Assembly (NCBI GenBank): GCA_900319465.1
Contig: ONOL01000009.1
Span: 1-60,742 of the forward strand
Length of the DNA stretch: 60,742 nucleotides
Direction: 5' to 3'
Origin: an uncultured Eubacteriales bacterium
GTDB taxonomy: Bacteria; Bacillota; Clostridia; Oscillospirales; Oscillospiraceae
Of the stretch, positions 33,933 through 41,785 are shown piece by piece. Numbering within the stretch: position 1 is the stretch's first letter; every line of letters starts with the position of its first letter. A program made the translations under genes and the position numbers. The notes under the pieces were generated by a model that searched no databases, was not told the origin of the DNA, and worked only from the letters and a program-made list of their open reading frames with translations.

Positions 33933-35527
33933 AAACGGTTGAAAAGCTTGTCAATCCCGTCAAGCGCGCCGGCGAGCAGTCGCCCGGCAGGATCTATGAC
34001 GAGAAACTGAAGGTGCGCGCCCGCCGCGAGTGGCGCGGCCTCAAGGACACCCTCTACGATTACACCCGCTGGCTGTACCTCATCTTCGTGCTGGCCCGCT
34101 TCATCGTGGTGCCGCGCAACATCAAGGGCTTCTTCCGCTACCGCTGGATGATGAGCTACCTCTTCGTGCCCCACGGCATGGACAAGTTCACCGTCGGCCT
34201 GCGCGACGAGGCGCTGCGCATCGCGCACACCTCCTTCAACTTCGTCATCGCCGACGTGACGCAGGCCATCGCCAACTGCTTCCGGGGCGACCGTCGCGTG
34301 GGCAACGACGTGGCCTACTCCGACAAGTGCGTCATCACCGATGAAAACTCCATGGTCACCTTCATGATGGGCTTTGACACGAAGAAGGTGCACACCATCC
34401 TGCGCGAGGTGCCCACGATGTTCGCCTCGAACATCTTCCACCAGTTCAACGTCATGCACTACCTGGACATCGCCCAGCAGTACGGCATCCCCGGCGACGT
34501 CTGCCCCATGCCCGAGGCCGAGGCCGGCATCTCCATCGAGGACGACTTCTGCGTGCTCGGCAAGTGCGCCGTGCAGAACAACACCACCTGCGACGGCTCC
34601 CTGATGGGCAACGGCATCATCGCCAAGCGCCTCGAGCGCGAGTACGGCATCCCCACCTTCCAGCTCGCCACCCCGCTGCGCCACAAGGAGCCGGACGTCA
34701 TGGAATACGCCGCCACCGAGATCAAGAAGGCCATCGCCTTCGTTGAGGAGCACACCGGCGAGAAGTGGGACTGGGCCGTGTACTTTACCGCCGCCAAGCG
34801 CGTCAACGACGCCACCCGCTGCCGCATCGCCCAGATGGAGATCAACTCCACGCCCTATCCGCAGTTCTTCGGTGCCGCCTTCAGCCTCTACAACGACACC
34901 AACTACATGGGCAACTCCGGCCGCAACGCCGATTTCGTGACCATCGACCACAAGCTGCTCGCGCTGGCCGAGCAGGGCTACCGCGCCAAGCGGATGTACG
35001 CGAAAGAGTACCGCCACCGCGCCATCGTCTGGGGCGTGCAGCCGCAGTATGTCATTGATATGCTCTACTGGTTGGTCCAGTGCTGGGGCGTCGTGCCGCT
35101 GACCGACATGCTCTCCGTCATCAACACCGACATGATCGCCGAGGAGGACACGCCCGAAAACCGCGAGCAGGCCTACCGCGACATGGCCATGCTCAACATG
35201 GAGATGATCATGCGCAACCACACGCACGGCGGCTACAAGGTGCTGCTGGACGATCTGTGGGAGCTGTGCGAGAAGATGAACGCCGACCTGGTCATGATGT
35301 GGGAGCACATGAGCTGCAAGGCGCTGACCGGCATGCACGGCATGTTCGAGGAGCAGGCCCGCGAGCGCGGCATCCACATCATGTGGGTCAGCCACGACCT
35401 CTGCGACCCGCGCGTGTTCACCCGTCAGGCCATCCGCGACCAGGTCAACAACTATATGCGCACCGTCATGCGGGAAGAGCCGCTGGATCCCTCGCTCGAG
35501 AACATTCCCGACAACGAAGCCTACTGA
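33929..35527 (+). CDS. 2-hydroxyacyl-CoA dehydratase-family subunit (larger)
   Basis: 532 residues, translationally coupled to the smaller subunit (ATGA, with AGAGGTGAGC upstream). The middle and C-terminal parts follow the superfamily pattern (VIADVTQAIANCF, CPMPEAEAG, MMWEHMSCKALTG, IMWVSHDLCDPR). The first 90 residues form an unusual extension with an aromatic/hydrophobic stretch (TRWLYLIFVLARFIVV) that might contact the membrane. Together with the following 55-residue membrane peptide this hints at a membrane-associated complex. Function unknown beyond the family. Confidence 0.8.
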   Translation: MKTVEKLVNPVKRAGEQSPGRIYDEKLKVRARREWRGLKDTLYDYTRWLYLIFVLARFIVVPRNIKGFFRYRWMMSYLFVPHGMDKFTVGLRDEALRIAHTSFNFVIADVTQAIANCFRGDRRVGNDVAYSDKCVITDENSMVTFMMGFDTKKVHTILREVPTMFASNIFHQFNVMHYLDIAQQYGIPGDVCPMPEAEAGISIEDDFCVLGKCAVQNNTTCDGSLMGNGIIAKRLEREYGIPTFQLATPLRHKEPDVMEYAATEIKKAIAFVEEHTGEKWDWAVYFTAAKRVNDATRCRIAQMEINSTPYPQFFGAAFSLYNDTNYMGNSGRNADFVTIDHKLLALAEQGYRAKRMYAKEYRHRAIVWGVQPQYVIDMLYWLVQCWGVVPLTDMLSVINTDMIAEEDTPENREQAYRDMAMLNMEMIMRNHTHGGYKVLLDDLWELCEKMNADLVMMWEHMSCKALTGMHGMFEEQARERGIHIMWVSHDLCDPRVFTRQAIRDQVNNYMRTVMREEPLDPSLENIPDNEAY

Positions 35528-35563
35528 GCGCCGCGTGTCCGGTATTAGAAAGGAGTCGAATTC

Positions 35564-35731
35564 ATGTCGAAACTGCTGAAGCTTCCCCTGTATCTGCTGG
35601 CGGCCGCGCTGTGCTTCTTCGTGGTCACCTTTACGATCTATATGTTCAATCTGGATATGAAGGCCACCGCCCTCCTCGCCCCCTGGCTGGAGAAGTGGTA
35701 CGATCATCTGGAGCACAAACAGTATATCTGA
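35564..35731 (+). CDS. 55-residue single-span membrane protein
   Basis: Found by reading the spacer downstream of the larger dehydratase-like subunit. The ATG at 35564 follows AGAAAGGAG at a good distance. The peptide has a short basic N-terminus (MSKLLKLP), one membrane segment (about 9-30; LLAAALCFFVVTFTIYMF), and an amphipathic C-tail with Trp/Tyr/His (WLEKWYDHLEHKQYI). It lies 36 bp after the larger subunit and before the shared terminator, so it is the third gene of that operon. It is small enough to be missed by ordinary gene callers. It may anchor or stabilise the two subunits. Confidence 0.75.
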   Translation: MSKLLKLPLYLLAAALCFFVVTFTIYMFNLDMKATALLAPWLEKWYDHLEHKQYI

Positions 35732-35736
35732 AACAG

Positions 35737-35777
35737 CAGGGGCTGTGAGAAACAACGTTTCTCACAGCCCCTGTTTT
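35737..35777. terminator. Terminator of the dehydratase-like operon
   Basis: A 17-bp perfect stem (35737-35753 with 35757-35773), AAC loop, then TTTT. It stands between convergent genes and may serve both. Confidence 0.9.
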
Positions 35778-35827
35778 GCGTTTCGGGTTTTCTGCGTCTC
35801 TCCTCAAAACGCAGCGTTAAAAACGCT

Positions 35828-36562
35828 TCACCCCGGAAGATAGTCCAGCGGGTTAACATTCACGCCGTCGACCGTGACGGCAAAATGCAGGTGCGTCCCC
35901 TGGCCGATCTCGCCGAGGGCCGTGGCGCCGACGGCGCCGATCACATCGCCGGGCTCCACCCAGTCGCCCACGCTCACCGCGGGCATCTCCGCGAGGTTCG
36001 CGTAGACCGTGCGCCCGCCGTCGCCGTGCGCGACGGTCACCACGGTGCCGAAGAGGTCGTCCTGCTTGACGCTCTCCACGCTGCCCGCATGGGCCGCGGT
36101 CACGGTCTCGCCCAGGGGCGCCATGATGTCGATGCCCTCATGGGTGCGCCAGTCGCGCATGGTCGCGTCATAGGTCAGGACGTTCGCGTCGTGATAGCGC
36201 TCGATCTGTCCCTCCACCGGCCAGGCATAGACCGGGGCGGCCGCCTCGATCACGTCGCCCGCGCGCCAGACCTCGTCCGCCTCGCCGGGCTCGGGGATCT
36301 CGCTCTCGGGCCGCAGCACCTGCGTCTCCGGCGCCATGGCGGGCTGGGTCTCCTGCTCGGGCGGCAGGATCACCGTCTCGACGCGGTGCTTCTCCATGCT
36401 CTCCCGGTTCATCCTGCTGATGTCTTCCGCCATAGTCCGCTCTCCCGCCGCCATCATCCAGGCCGATACGCCGATGACCGCCGCACAGAGGAACAGGACT
36501 ATGTAGAAGCCCTTCCCCGTGAAAAATGCCTCCAGCCTTCCGCCGGAGCTCTTGCTGTTCAT
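35828..36562 (-). CDS. spoIIQ: SpoIIQ-like M23/LytM-domain protein
   Basis: 244 residues: short cytoplasmic tail, one membrane segment (about 18-38), a Glu/Pro-rich stalk, and a LytM/M23 domain (about 110-240). The zinc ligands of active M23 endopeptidases are all present (THEGID, H and D four apart; HLHFAV, HxH). SpoIIQ is made in the forespore and bridges to SpoIIIAH during engulfment. Clostridial SpoIIQ proteins keep the full zinc site whereas the Bacillus subtilis one does not. The ATG at 36562 follows GGAGG. I could not find a convincing sigma-F promoter. Identity as SpoIIQ rather than another anchored M23 protein is probable, not certain. Confidence 0.75.
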   Translation of the reverse strand: MNSKSSGGRLEAFFTGKGFYIVLFLCAAVIGVSAWMMAAGERTMAEDISRMNRESMEKHRVETVILPPEQETQPAMAPETQVLRPESEIPEPGEADEVWRAGDVIEAAAPVYAWPVEGQIERYHDANVLTYDATMRDWRTHEGIDIMAPLGETVTAAHAGSVESVKQDDLFGTVVTVAHGDGGRTVYANLAEMPAVSVGDWVEPGDVIGAVGATALGEIGQGTHLHFAVTVDGVNVNPLDYLPG

Positions 36563-36940
36563 GTGTTTGACCTCCGAAAATAAAAGGATTCCGATAGTCT
36601 GTTGTGAAACCTGTCTCAGGATTGGGGGCTCGCGCTGACCGCAGCGGTTTCAGGCCGCTTCGGCCGGCGCGCGGGCCCGTCCGGCTCGCCCCGGAGGGTT
36701 TTTGAGGCGGCAGCGCCGCCTCGGGAAAGACGGGAACGCCCTTCGGGAAAACCGGGTTCGCTTTCGCCCTTCACAACCGACTATGAGGGATTGCAAGGCT
36801 ATTGTTTCCGGACTTGGGAGTTTTTATGCAAATGAGCAAAAAAATGTCATCCCGAGCGAAGCGAAGGATCTCCGCATGGACGCGAAATGAGATCCTTCGC
36901 TTTGCTCGGGATGACCGTGGGATTCGGTTTGTCCAAAAGC
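36563..36940. other. Intergenic region with a dispersed palindrome
   Basis: This 378-bp gap between two minus-strand genes holds one copy of the dispersed palindromic repeat (36846-36915) and GC-rich sequence around 36620-36760. No ORF with a ribosome site, no RNA motif and no clear promoter was seen. Confidence 0.5.
36846..36915. repeat. Dispersed palindromic repeat, copy 3
   Basis: A 26-bp inverted repeat with one mismatch (36846-36871 with 36890-36915), arms beginning GTCATCCCGAGCGAAGCGAA. It is related to copies at 15797-15877 and 22115-22191. It lies just past the esterase stop and may act as its terminator. Confidence 0.85.
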
Positions 36941-37903
36941 TCAGGCCGCCATGTGCCTCTCCCAGAAGGCGACGGCGTTGTCGATCCAGCCCTCGGCCTC
37001 CGTGCCGAGGCCGAGGCCGAAGCCGTGCCAGCAGTCGGGGAAATAATCCAGCTCCGCCTCGATGCCGATGGCGTTGAGATCCGCCACGCGGGATTTGGCG
37101 TTGGCCTGGCAGTAGACGTCCCGCCCGCCAAGGTTGGCATAAGTGGGTACGTCGTTGGGCGTGACCTCGTAGGAGGCGGTGTACTGCGTCACGACAACGG
37201 CGGGCTTGCCGTGGTCCTGACCGCCGAAGGCGCCGGCGCCCTGCTCGCAGTACCAGACCGCGTAGTGCGCGCCGCTGGAGCCGCCCCAGATCGAGTAGTC
37301 CGCCGTGTTCACGCCGAGCTCGTCGGCATGCGCGAAGATAAAGTCGATGGCACGGGCCGTGTCCTCGCAGCCGGAGACCTTGCCCGGGCGGAAGACCAGC
37401 GCGAAGGCGTTGTAGCCCCGCTTGGAGAGCTCATAGGCCTGGGGGAAGCTGTCGTGGATGGAGCCGACGTAGCGGAAGGCGATGCCCGAGGAGAGCAGCG
37501 CGAACTTGCCGCCCTCTTCCCCGCGGAAGAAGAAGAGGCCCGTGTCGGCCTTGGCGGGGTCGGCCGCCTTCTCCTCGTCGGTATAGATGTCGTAGAACAC
37601 CTGCTTGCCGTCCTCCGCCTGGTCCTTCAGGTAGTTGAGGATCTCCGCCGCGTTTTCGGGGTTGATGCTGTGGTAGGCCGGCAGGATCTCGTACATCTCC
37701 TTGACCGGCAGCCGCTCAGGGATCTCAAAGGCCGTGGGGAAGAGCAGGCGCCCGAAGCCCGCAAAGGCCGGGTGGTCGATGACGGCGTGGATCTTGGTAT
37801 CCACGGTAAAGGGCGCGGAATGTCCGTCCTCCGCCGCCGCGGCAAAAACCGGCAGGCTGAGCAGCAGGGCGGTCATCAGAAGCAAAGCGATCCAACGTTT
37901 CAT
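36941..37903 (-). CDS. Secreted alpha/beta hydrolase (esterase/lipase family)
   Basis: 320 residues from the ATG at 37903, behind GAGGAG. A signal peptide (residues 1-22, MKRW...VFAAAA) targets it outside. The nucleophile elbow is GGSSGAHYAVWY (GxSxG). A late DCWHGFGLGLG provides the histidine. The overall layout resembles BD-FAE/esterase-lipase proteins acting on carbohydrate or acyl esters. A promoter lies at 37933-37961. It is transcribed alone; the Nudix gene diverges from it. Confidence 0.82.
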   Translation of the reverse strand: MKRWIALLLMTALLLSLPVFAAAAEDGHSAPFTVDTKIHAVIDHPAFAGFGRLLFPTAFEIPERLPVKEMYEILPAYHSINPENAAEILNYLKDQAEDGKQVFYDIYTDEEKAADPAKADTGLFFFRGEEGGKFALLSSGIAFRYVGSIHDSFPQAYELSKRGYNAFALVFRPGKVSGCEDTARAIDFIFAHADELGVNTADYSIWGGSSGAHYAVWYCEQGAGAFGGQDHGKPAVVVTQYTASYEVTPNDVPTYANLGGRDVYCQANAKSRVADLNAIGIEAELDYFPDCWHGFGLGLGTEAEGWIDNAVAFWERHMAA

Positions 37904-37932
37904 TTCTTTCTCTCCTCGAAGCAATTGCAAAC

Positions 37933-37961
37933 AGTATACCACGCTTTTCTCCGCAAAACAA
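37933..37961 (-). promoter_or_regulatory. Promoter of the esterase gene
   Basis: Minus-strand TTGTTT (37956-37961), 17 bp, TATACT (37933-37938), 30 bp before the start. Confidence 0.65.
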
Positions 37962-38015
37962 TCCGTACTGTTCAAAAAAGCGATCCTGTGATAAACTGTC
38001 CGGGAGGTGAGGGTT

Positions 38016-38495
38016 ATGCGAAACACGACGCTCTGCCAGATCGAGCGGGACGGGAAGTACCTGATGATGCATCGCATCAAGAAGGCCGGGGATGAAAACC
38101 GGGACAAGTGGGTCGGCATCGGCGGCAAATTCGAGGAGGGCGAGAGCCCGGAGGAATGCCTGCTGCGCGAGGTGCGGGAGGAGACGGGGCTTCGCCTGCA
38201 CTCCTGGCGCTTTCGCGGCCTTGTGACCTTCGTGTCCGACGAGTGGGGCACCGAATATATGCATCTGTTCACCAGCGGCGATTTTGAGGGCGAAGTGCGG
38301 CAGGACTGCGAGGAGGGCGCGCTCGAATGGATCGGGAAGCGCGAGCTGCTCTCGAAGCCCATCTGGGAGGGGGACCGGATCTTCCTGCGCCTGCTGGACG
38401 AAGACGCGCCCTTTTTCTCCCTCAAGCTCCGCTATCGGGGCGACACGCTGGTCGAGGCGAAGCTCGACGGCGCGGAGCTCGCGCCCCGGCCGTAG
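38016..38495 (+). CDS. Nudix hydrolase, MutT/8-oxo-dGTP-type
   Basis: 159 residues. The start is the ATG at 38016, eight bases after GGGAGG; a GTG at 38007 falls too close to that site. The Nudix box GKFEEGESPEECLLREVREETGL is complete (GxxxxxExxxxxxxREUxEExGU, about residues 37-59). The opening TTLCQIERDGKYLMMHR and the late WIGKRELLSKPIWEGDR resemble the clostridial 8-oxo-dGTP diphosphatase group. Likely housecleaning of oxidised nucleotides. It ends at a bidirectional terminator. Confidence 0.9.
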   Translation: MRNTTLCQIERDGKYLMMHRIKKAGDENRDKWVGIGGKFEEGESPEECLLREVREETGLRLHSWRFRGLVTFVSDEWGTEYMHLFTSGDFEGEVRQDCEEGALEWIGKRELLSKPIWEGDRIFLRLLDEDAPFFSLKLRYRGDTLVEAKLDGAELAPRP

Positions 38496-38517
38496 CGCCC
38501 TGCGCCGGCAAGCGAAA

Positions 38518-38565
38518 AAAACCGGATTGCCATGCCGACCGGCGTCGGTGTGGCAATCCGGTTTT
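38518..38565. terminator. Bidirectional terminator between the Nudix and NifX-like genes
   Basis: A 15-bp perfect stem (38518-38532 with 38551-38565), A-rich on the left and TTTT on the right, with an inner CCGAC/GTCGG helix. Confidence 0.85.
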
Positions 38566-38590
38566 ATACGGTCTGGCGTCCGGGCAATGC

Positions 38591-39007
38591 TCAGCATCCG
38601 CAGCCGCAGCCGCCGCAGGAGCAGCCCTCGCCGCCGTCGGAGCCGCAGGAGCAGTTTCCGGCGCAGGAGGAGCAGCCGCCGCCCTCGCCGGGGGTGATGG
38701 GGAGCTGACCCGTCACCAGCAGATCCGCCGCGGTATCCGCGTCGCCGGAGTAGCCGGCCACGGGGACGATGCCGTAGCTGAGCAGAAGCGCCTTGGCCTC
38801 GCCGCCCATATTGCCGGCGATGACCGCGTCCACCTCCTGTTCGCGCATCAGATCGGCCATGGCCTGATGGCCCTGCCGCCCGCCGGTCTCCACCAGCGTC
38901 TTGGTGCACTCGTGCACGTACTCGCCGTATTCGTAGATCGCGAACATGGCGCAGTGGCCGAAATGGCCAAAGATCTCGCCGTTTTCGTAGGCAACCGCAA
39001 TTTTCAT
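38591..39007 (-). CDS. NifX/NifB-type dinitrogenase-cofactor-like protein with a Cys-rich tail
   Basis: 138 residues. Residues 1-105 are a NifX/NafY/VnfX-fold domain (MKIAVAYENGEIFGHFGHC, VDAVIAGNMGGEA). These small domains bind iron-sulfur or FeMo-cofactor precursors, and stand-alone versions are common in anaerobes that do not fix nitrogen. The last 30 residues contain eight Cys in CxC and CxxC spacings among Gly and Ser, suggesting metal or cluster binding. It starts four bases after the Mrp-like gene with GAGGAG inside that gene, so the two form one operon. Confidence 0.88.
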   Translation of the reverse strand: MKIAVAYENGEIFGHFGHCAMFAIYEYGEYVHECTKTLVETGGRQGHQAMADLMREQEVDAVIAGNMGGEAKALLLSYGIVPVAGYSGDADTAADLLVTGQLPITPGEGGGCSSCAGNCSCGSDGGEGCSCGGCGCGC

Positions 39008-39011
39008 GTAT

Positions 39012-39851
39012 TTACTCCTCGATTTTCAGCGTATTCTCAAGCACGTCCGCCATCGGCGCGATCTCCCCGCCGGGGACGGACTCGACCTCGCCCGCGTCCA
39101 CCATGGCGGAGACCGCCGGGTCAATGGGCAGCTTGCAGAAATGACCGATGCCGAAGGCCTCGGCCACGGACGCCACCTTGCTCTCGCCGAAGACGCTGTG
39201 CGTCCCGCCGCAGTCGGGGCAGCGGAAATAGCTCATGTTCTCGACGATGCCGAGCACGGGCACGTTCATCATGCCCGCCATGTTCACAGCCTTGGCCACG
39301 ATCATGCTCACGAGGTCCTGCGGCGTGGTGACGATGACGACGCCGTCGATGGGCAGGGACTGGAACACGGTCAGCGGCACGTCGCCCGTGCCGGGAGGCA
39401 TATCCACGAACATATAGTCCACGTCCTGCCACAGCACGTCCGTCCAGAACTGGGTGACGGCGCCCGCGATGACGGGGCCGCGCCAGACGACGGGCTCGGT
39501 CTCGTTCTCGAGGATCAGGTTGATGGACATGACCTGCAGCCCGGACTGCGTGGTCACGGGGAGCAGGAACTGGTCGGTGCCGGCGGCGTGCTGCGTGATG
39601 CCGAAGGACTTGGGGATGGAGGGGCCGGTGATGTCCGCGTCCAGCACGGCGCAGCGGTACCCGCGGCGCTGCATCTCGGAGGCGAGCAGGCTTGTCACGA
39701 GGGACTTGCCGACGCCGCCCTTGCCGGAGACGACGGCGACGACCTTTTTGACGCTGGAATAGGGATTCAGGGGCTTGAGAAAGCTCTGCGGCCCGGTGCG
39801 GGAGGAGCAGTTCTGCGAGCAGCTTGAGCAATCATGGGTGCATTCGTTCAT
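39012..39851 (-). CDS. Mrp/NBP35-family iron-sulfur carrier P-loop ATPase
   Basis: 279 residues from the ATG at 39851. A short N-terminal Cys cluster (CTHDCSSCSQNC, residues 4-15) resembles the NBP35 ferredoxin-like motif. The deviant Walker A is GKGGVGKS. DMPPGTGD and a late CPDCGG (CxxC for a bridging 4Fe-4S cluster) follow. Members assemble and deliver Fe-S clusters. Coupling with a Cys-rich NifX-like protein supports an Fe-S carrier role. The promoter at 39894-39921 is near-consensus. Confidence 0.93.
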   Translation of the reverse strand: MNECTHDCSSCSQNCSSRTGPQSFLKPLNPYSSVKKVVAVVSGKGGVGKSLVTSLLASEMQRRGYRCAVLDADITGPSIPKSFGITQHAAGTDQFLLPVTTQSGLQVMSINLILENETEPVVWRGPVIAGAVTQFWTDVLWQDVDYMFVDMPPGTGDVPLTVFQSLPIDGVVIVTTPQDLVSMIVAKAVNMAGMMNVPVLGIVENMSYFRCPDCGGTHSVFGESKVASVAEAFGIGHFCKLPIDPAVSAMVDAGEVESVPGGEIAPMADVLENTLKIEE

Positions 39852-39893
39852 ATCGGAAAAACCCTTCCTTTCAGGTATGATAACAATATATTT

Positions 39894-39921
39894 ATTATAC
39901 TCCATTTCTCCTGTCTGTCAA
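39894..39921 (-). promoter_or_regulatory. Promoter of the Mrp-NifX-like operon
   Basis: Minus-strand TTGACA (39916-39921), 16 bp, TATAAT (39894-39899), 43 bp before the start codon. Confidence 0.8.
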
Positions 39922-39974
39922 ACCCCGCGCCGCCGGCGGCCGGGAAGGGCGGAAAGGCGGGCGGGAAGAGCGTG

Positions 39975-40003
39975 TTGTCTTCTTTACATTTTTGTGGTAT
40001 ACT
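39975..40003 (+). promoter_or_regulatory. Promoter of the FHA-FtsW operon
   Basis: TTGTCT (39975-39980), 17 bp, TATACT (39998-40003), about 45 bp before the start codon, back to back with the Mrp promoter. Confidence 0.7.
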
Positions 40004-40048
40004 ATAATTTGAAATTTTACTCGCTTGCGCGGAAAGGGGGAAAACGGC

Positions 40049-41785
40049 ATGTCCGCGACCGAGCTTTTTCTGGCATATATGCTCAAGGCGTCCAAGTACG
40101 CGCTCATCCTGCTGAGCATCGCGATCATCGTCCGCTGCATCCGCTCCATGCTGCGCGAGCAGTACGAACCGGAGACCTGGGCCTACATCCGCACGAGCGA
40201 CGGCCGTCTCCCCGTGAACCACTGGGAGGTCATCCTCGGCCGCTCCCCCAGCGCCGACGTGCGCGTGGATAAAAAGGGCGTGAGCCGCGTGCACGCGGTG
40301 CTGACCCGAAACGACCACGGCGTCTGGCAGATCTACGACATCTTCGCCCGAAGCGGCGTGTGGGTCAACGGCGAGCGCGTGGCCGACCGCGGCATCCGCG
40401 TCAACAACAAGGACGTGATCAACCTCGGCGGCGTCTGCGTCCGCTTTCAGGAGATCACGCCCGAGCGCCGGGAAAAGCTGGAGGAGAAGCGCAGCATCCC
40501 GGGGCGCGGCGTCTCCCCCGCCGTGACGCTGCTGGAGCTGACGATCTTCCAGCTCTTTTTGCTGATGCAGCACGCCATCTTCGCCAAGCCCGAGCAGCTG
40601 CCCACGATCGCGCTGGGCTTTCTCTCCCTCGCCATCATGCAGTGGAGCTGCTACAACGCGATGCGCGTCATCGGGCGCAGCGGCTTCGAGGTGGAGACGC
40701 TGGCCTTTTATCTCTCGACGCTGGGCATGTCCGTGGCGGCCTCCTCTACGCCGGACGATATGTACAAGCAGATCCTGCTGACGCTCGCGGGCGTGATCCT
40801 GTTTCTGATCGGCGGCTGGTGGCTGCGCAGCCTCGACCGCACCGAGGCCATGCGCTTGCCCATCGCGGCCGGCGCGCTGATGCTGCTCGCGATCAACGCG
40901 GTCTTCTCCGACGTCATCCTCGGCGCGCGCAACTGGCTGATCATCGGCGGCTACTCCTTCCAGCCCTCGGAGCTGGTGAAGGTCGGCTACGTCTACGTCG
41001 GCGCCGCCACGCTCGAGCATCTGTTCCGGGAGCGGAACCTGTACTCCTTCATCGCTTTCTCCGCCATGTGCGTGCTGGCGCTCGCCCTGATCGGCGACTT
41101 CGGCACGGCGCTGGTGTTCTTCCTCTGTTTTCTCGTCATCTCCTTCATGCGCTCCGGCTCCATCGCCACGGTGATCCTCGCCATCTCCGGCGCGATCATC
41201 GCCGGCCTGCTCGCCGTCACCGCAAGGCCGTACATCGGCCAGCGCTTCTCGGTCTGGGGCCATGTGTGGGAGGACGTGTACGACAAGGGCTATCAGCAGG
41301 CGCGCGCCATGTCCGCGGCGGCGGCCGGCGGGCTCTTCGGAAAGGGCGGCGGCGCCGGCTGGCTCAAGGACATCGTCGCCGGCAACACCGACATGGTCTT
41401 TGCCGTCATCTGTGAGGAGCAGGGGCTCATCATCGCCCTGTGCATGTGCCTGGCGGTGCTGACGCTGGCCTTTTTCGCCATCCGCAGCGCCCGCACGGGC
41501 CGCTCCTCTTACTACGCCATCGCCTCCTGCGCGGCCATGAGCATGCTGCTGACGCAGGTGGCGCTGAACGTCTTCGGCTCGCTGGACATCCTGCCCTTCA
41601 CGGGCGTGACCTTCCCCTTCGTCTCGCGCGGCGGCTCGTCGCTTTTGAGCTGCTGGATGATGATGGCCTATATCAAGGGCGCCGACAACCGGCGCGAGGC
41701 CAGCTTCGCCGTTCGCCCGGGCGAGCGGATGCGCAACGCCCCGCCGCCGGAGGAAGTGCCCGAGGACGAGGAGGAGGACGAATGA
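40049..41785 (+). CDS. FHA domain fused to a FtsW/RodA-type peptidoglycan polymerase
   Basis: 578 residues from the ATG at 40049, behind AAAGGGGG. A first membrane segment (about 14-32) is followed by an FHA domain (about 45-135; GRS at 64-66, SRVHA at 79-83, WVNGE) that reads phosphothreonine. Then comes a SEDS-family membrane domain with about ten segments containing GDFGTALV, GGAGW...GNTDMVFAVICEEQG and TGVTFPFVSRGGSS. SEDS proteins polymerise lipid II with a cognate class B penicillin-binding protein, and that partner is the next gene (ATGA overlap). The C-tail is acidic. Control by a Ser/Thr kinase is implied by the FHA domain; no kinase is in the window. Confidence 0.92.
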   Translation: MSATELFLAYMLKASKYALILLSIAIIVRCIRSMLREQYEPETWAYIRTSDGRLPVNHWEVILGRSPSADVRVDKKGVSRVHAVLTRNDHGVWQIYDIFARSGVWVNGERVADRGIRVNNKDVINLGGVCVRFQEITPERREKLEEKRSIPGRGVSPAVTLLELTIFQLFLLMQHAIFAKPEQLPTIALGFLSLAIMQWSCYNAMRVIGRSGFEVETLAFYLSTLGMSVAASSTPDDMYKQILLTLAGVILFLIGGWWLRSLDRTEAMRLPIAAGALMLLAINAVFSDVILGARNWLIIGGYSFQPSELVKVGYVYVGAATLEHLFRERNLYSFIAFSAMCVLALALIGDFGTALVFFLCFLVISFMRSGSIATVILAISGAIIAGLLAVTARPYIGQRFSVWGHVWEDVYDKGYQQARAMSAAAAGGLFGKGGGAGWLKDIVAGNTDMVFAVICEEQGLIIALCMCLAVLTLAFFAIRSARTGRSSYYAIASCAAMSMLLTQVALNVFGSLDILPFTGVTFPFVSRGGSSLLSCWMMMAYIKGADNRREASFAVRPGERMRNAPPPEEVPEDEEEDE

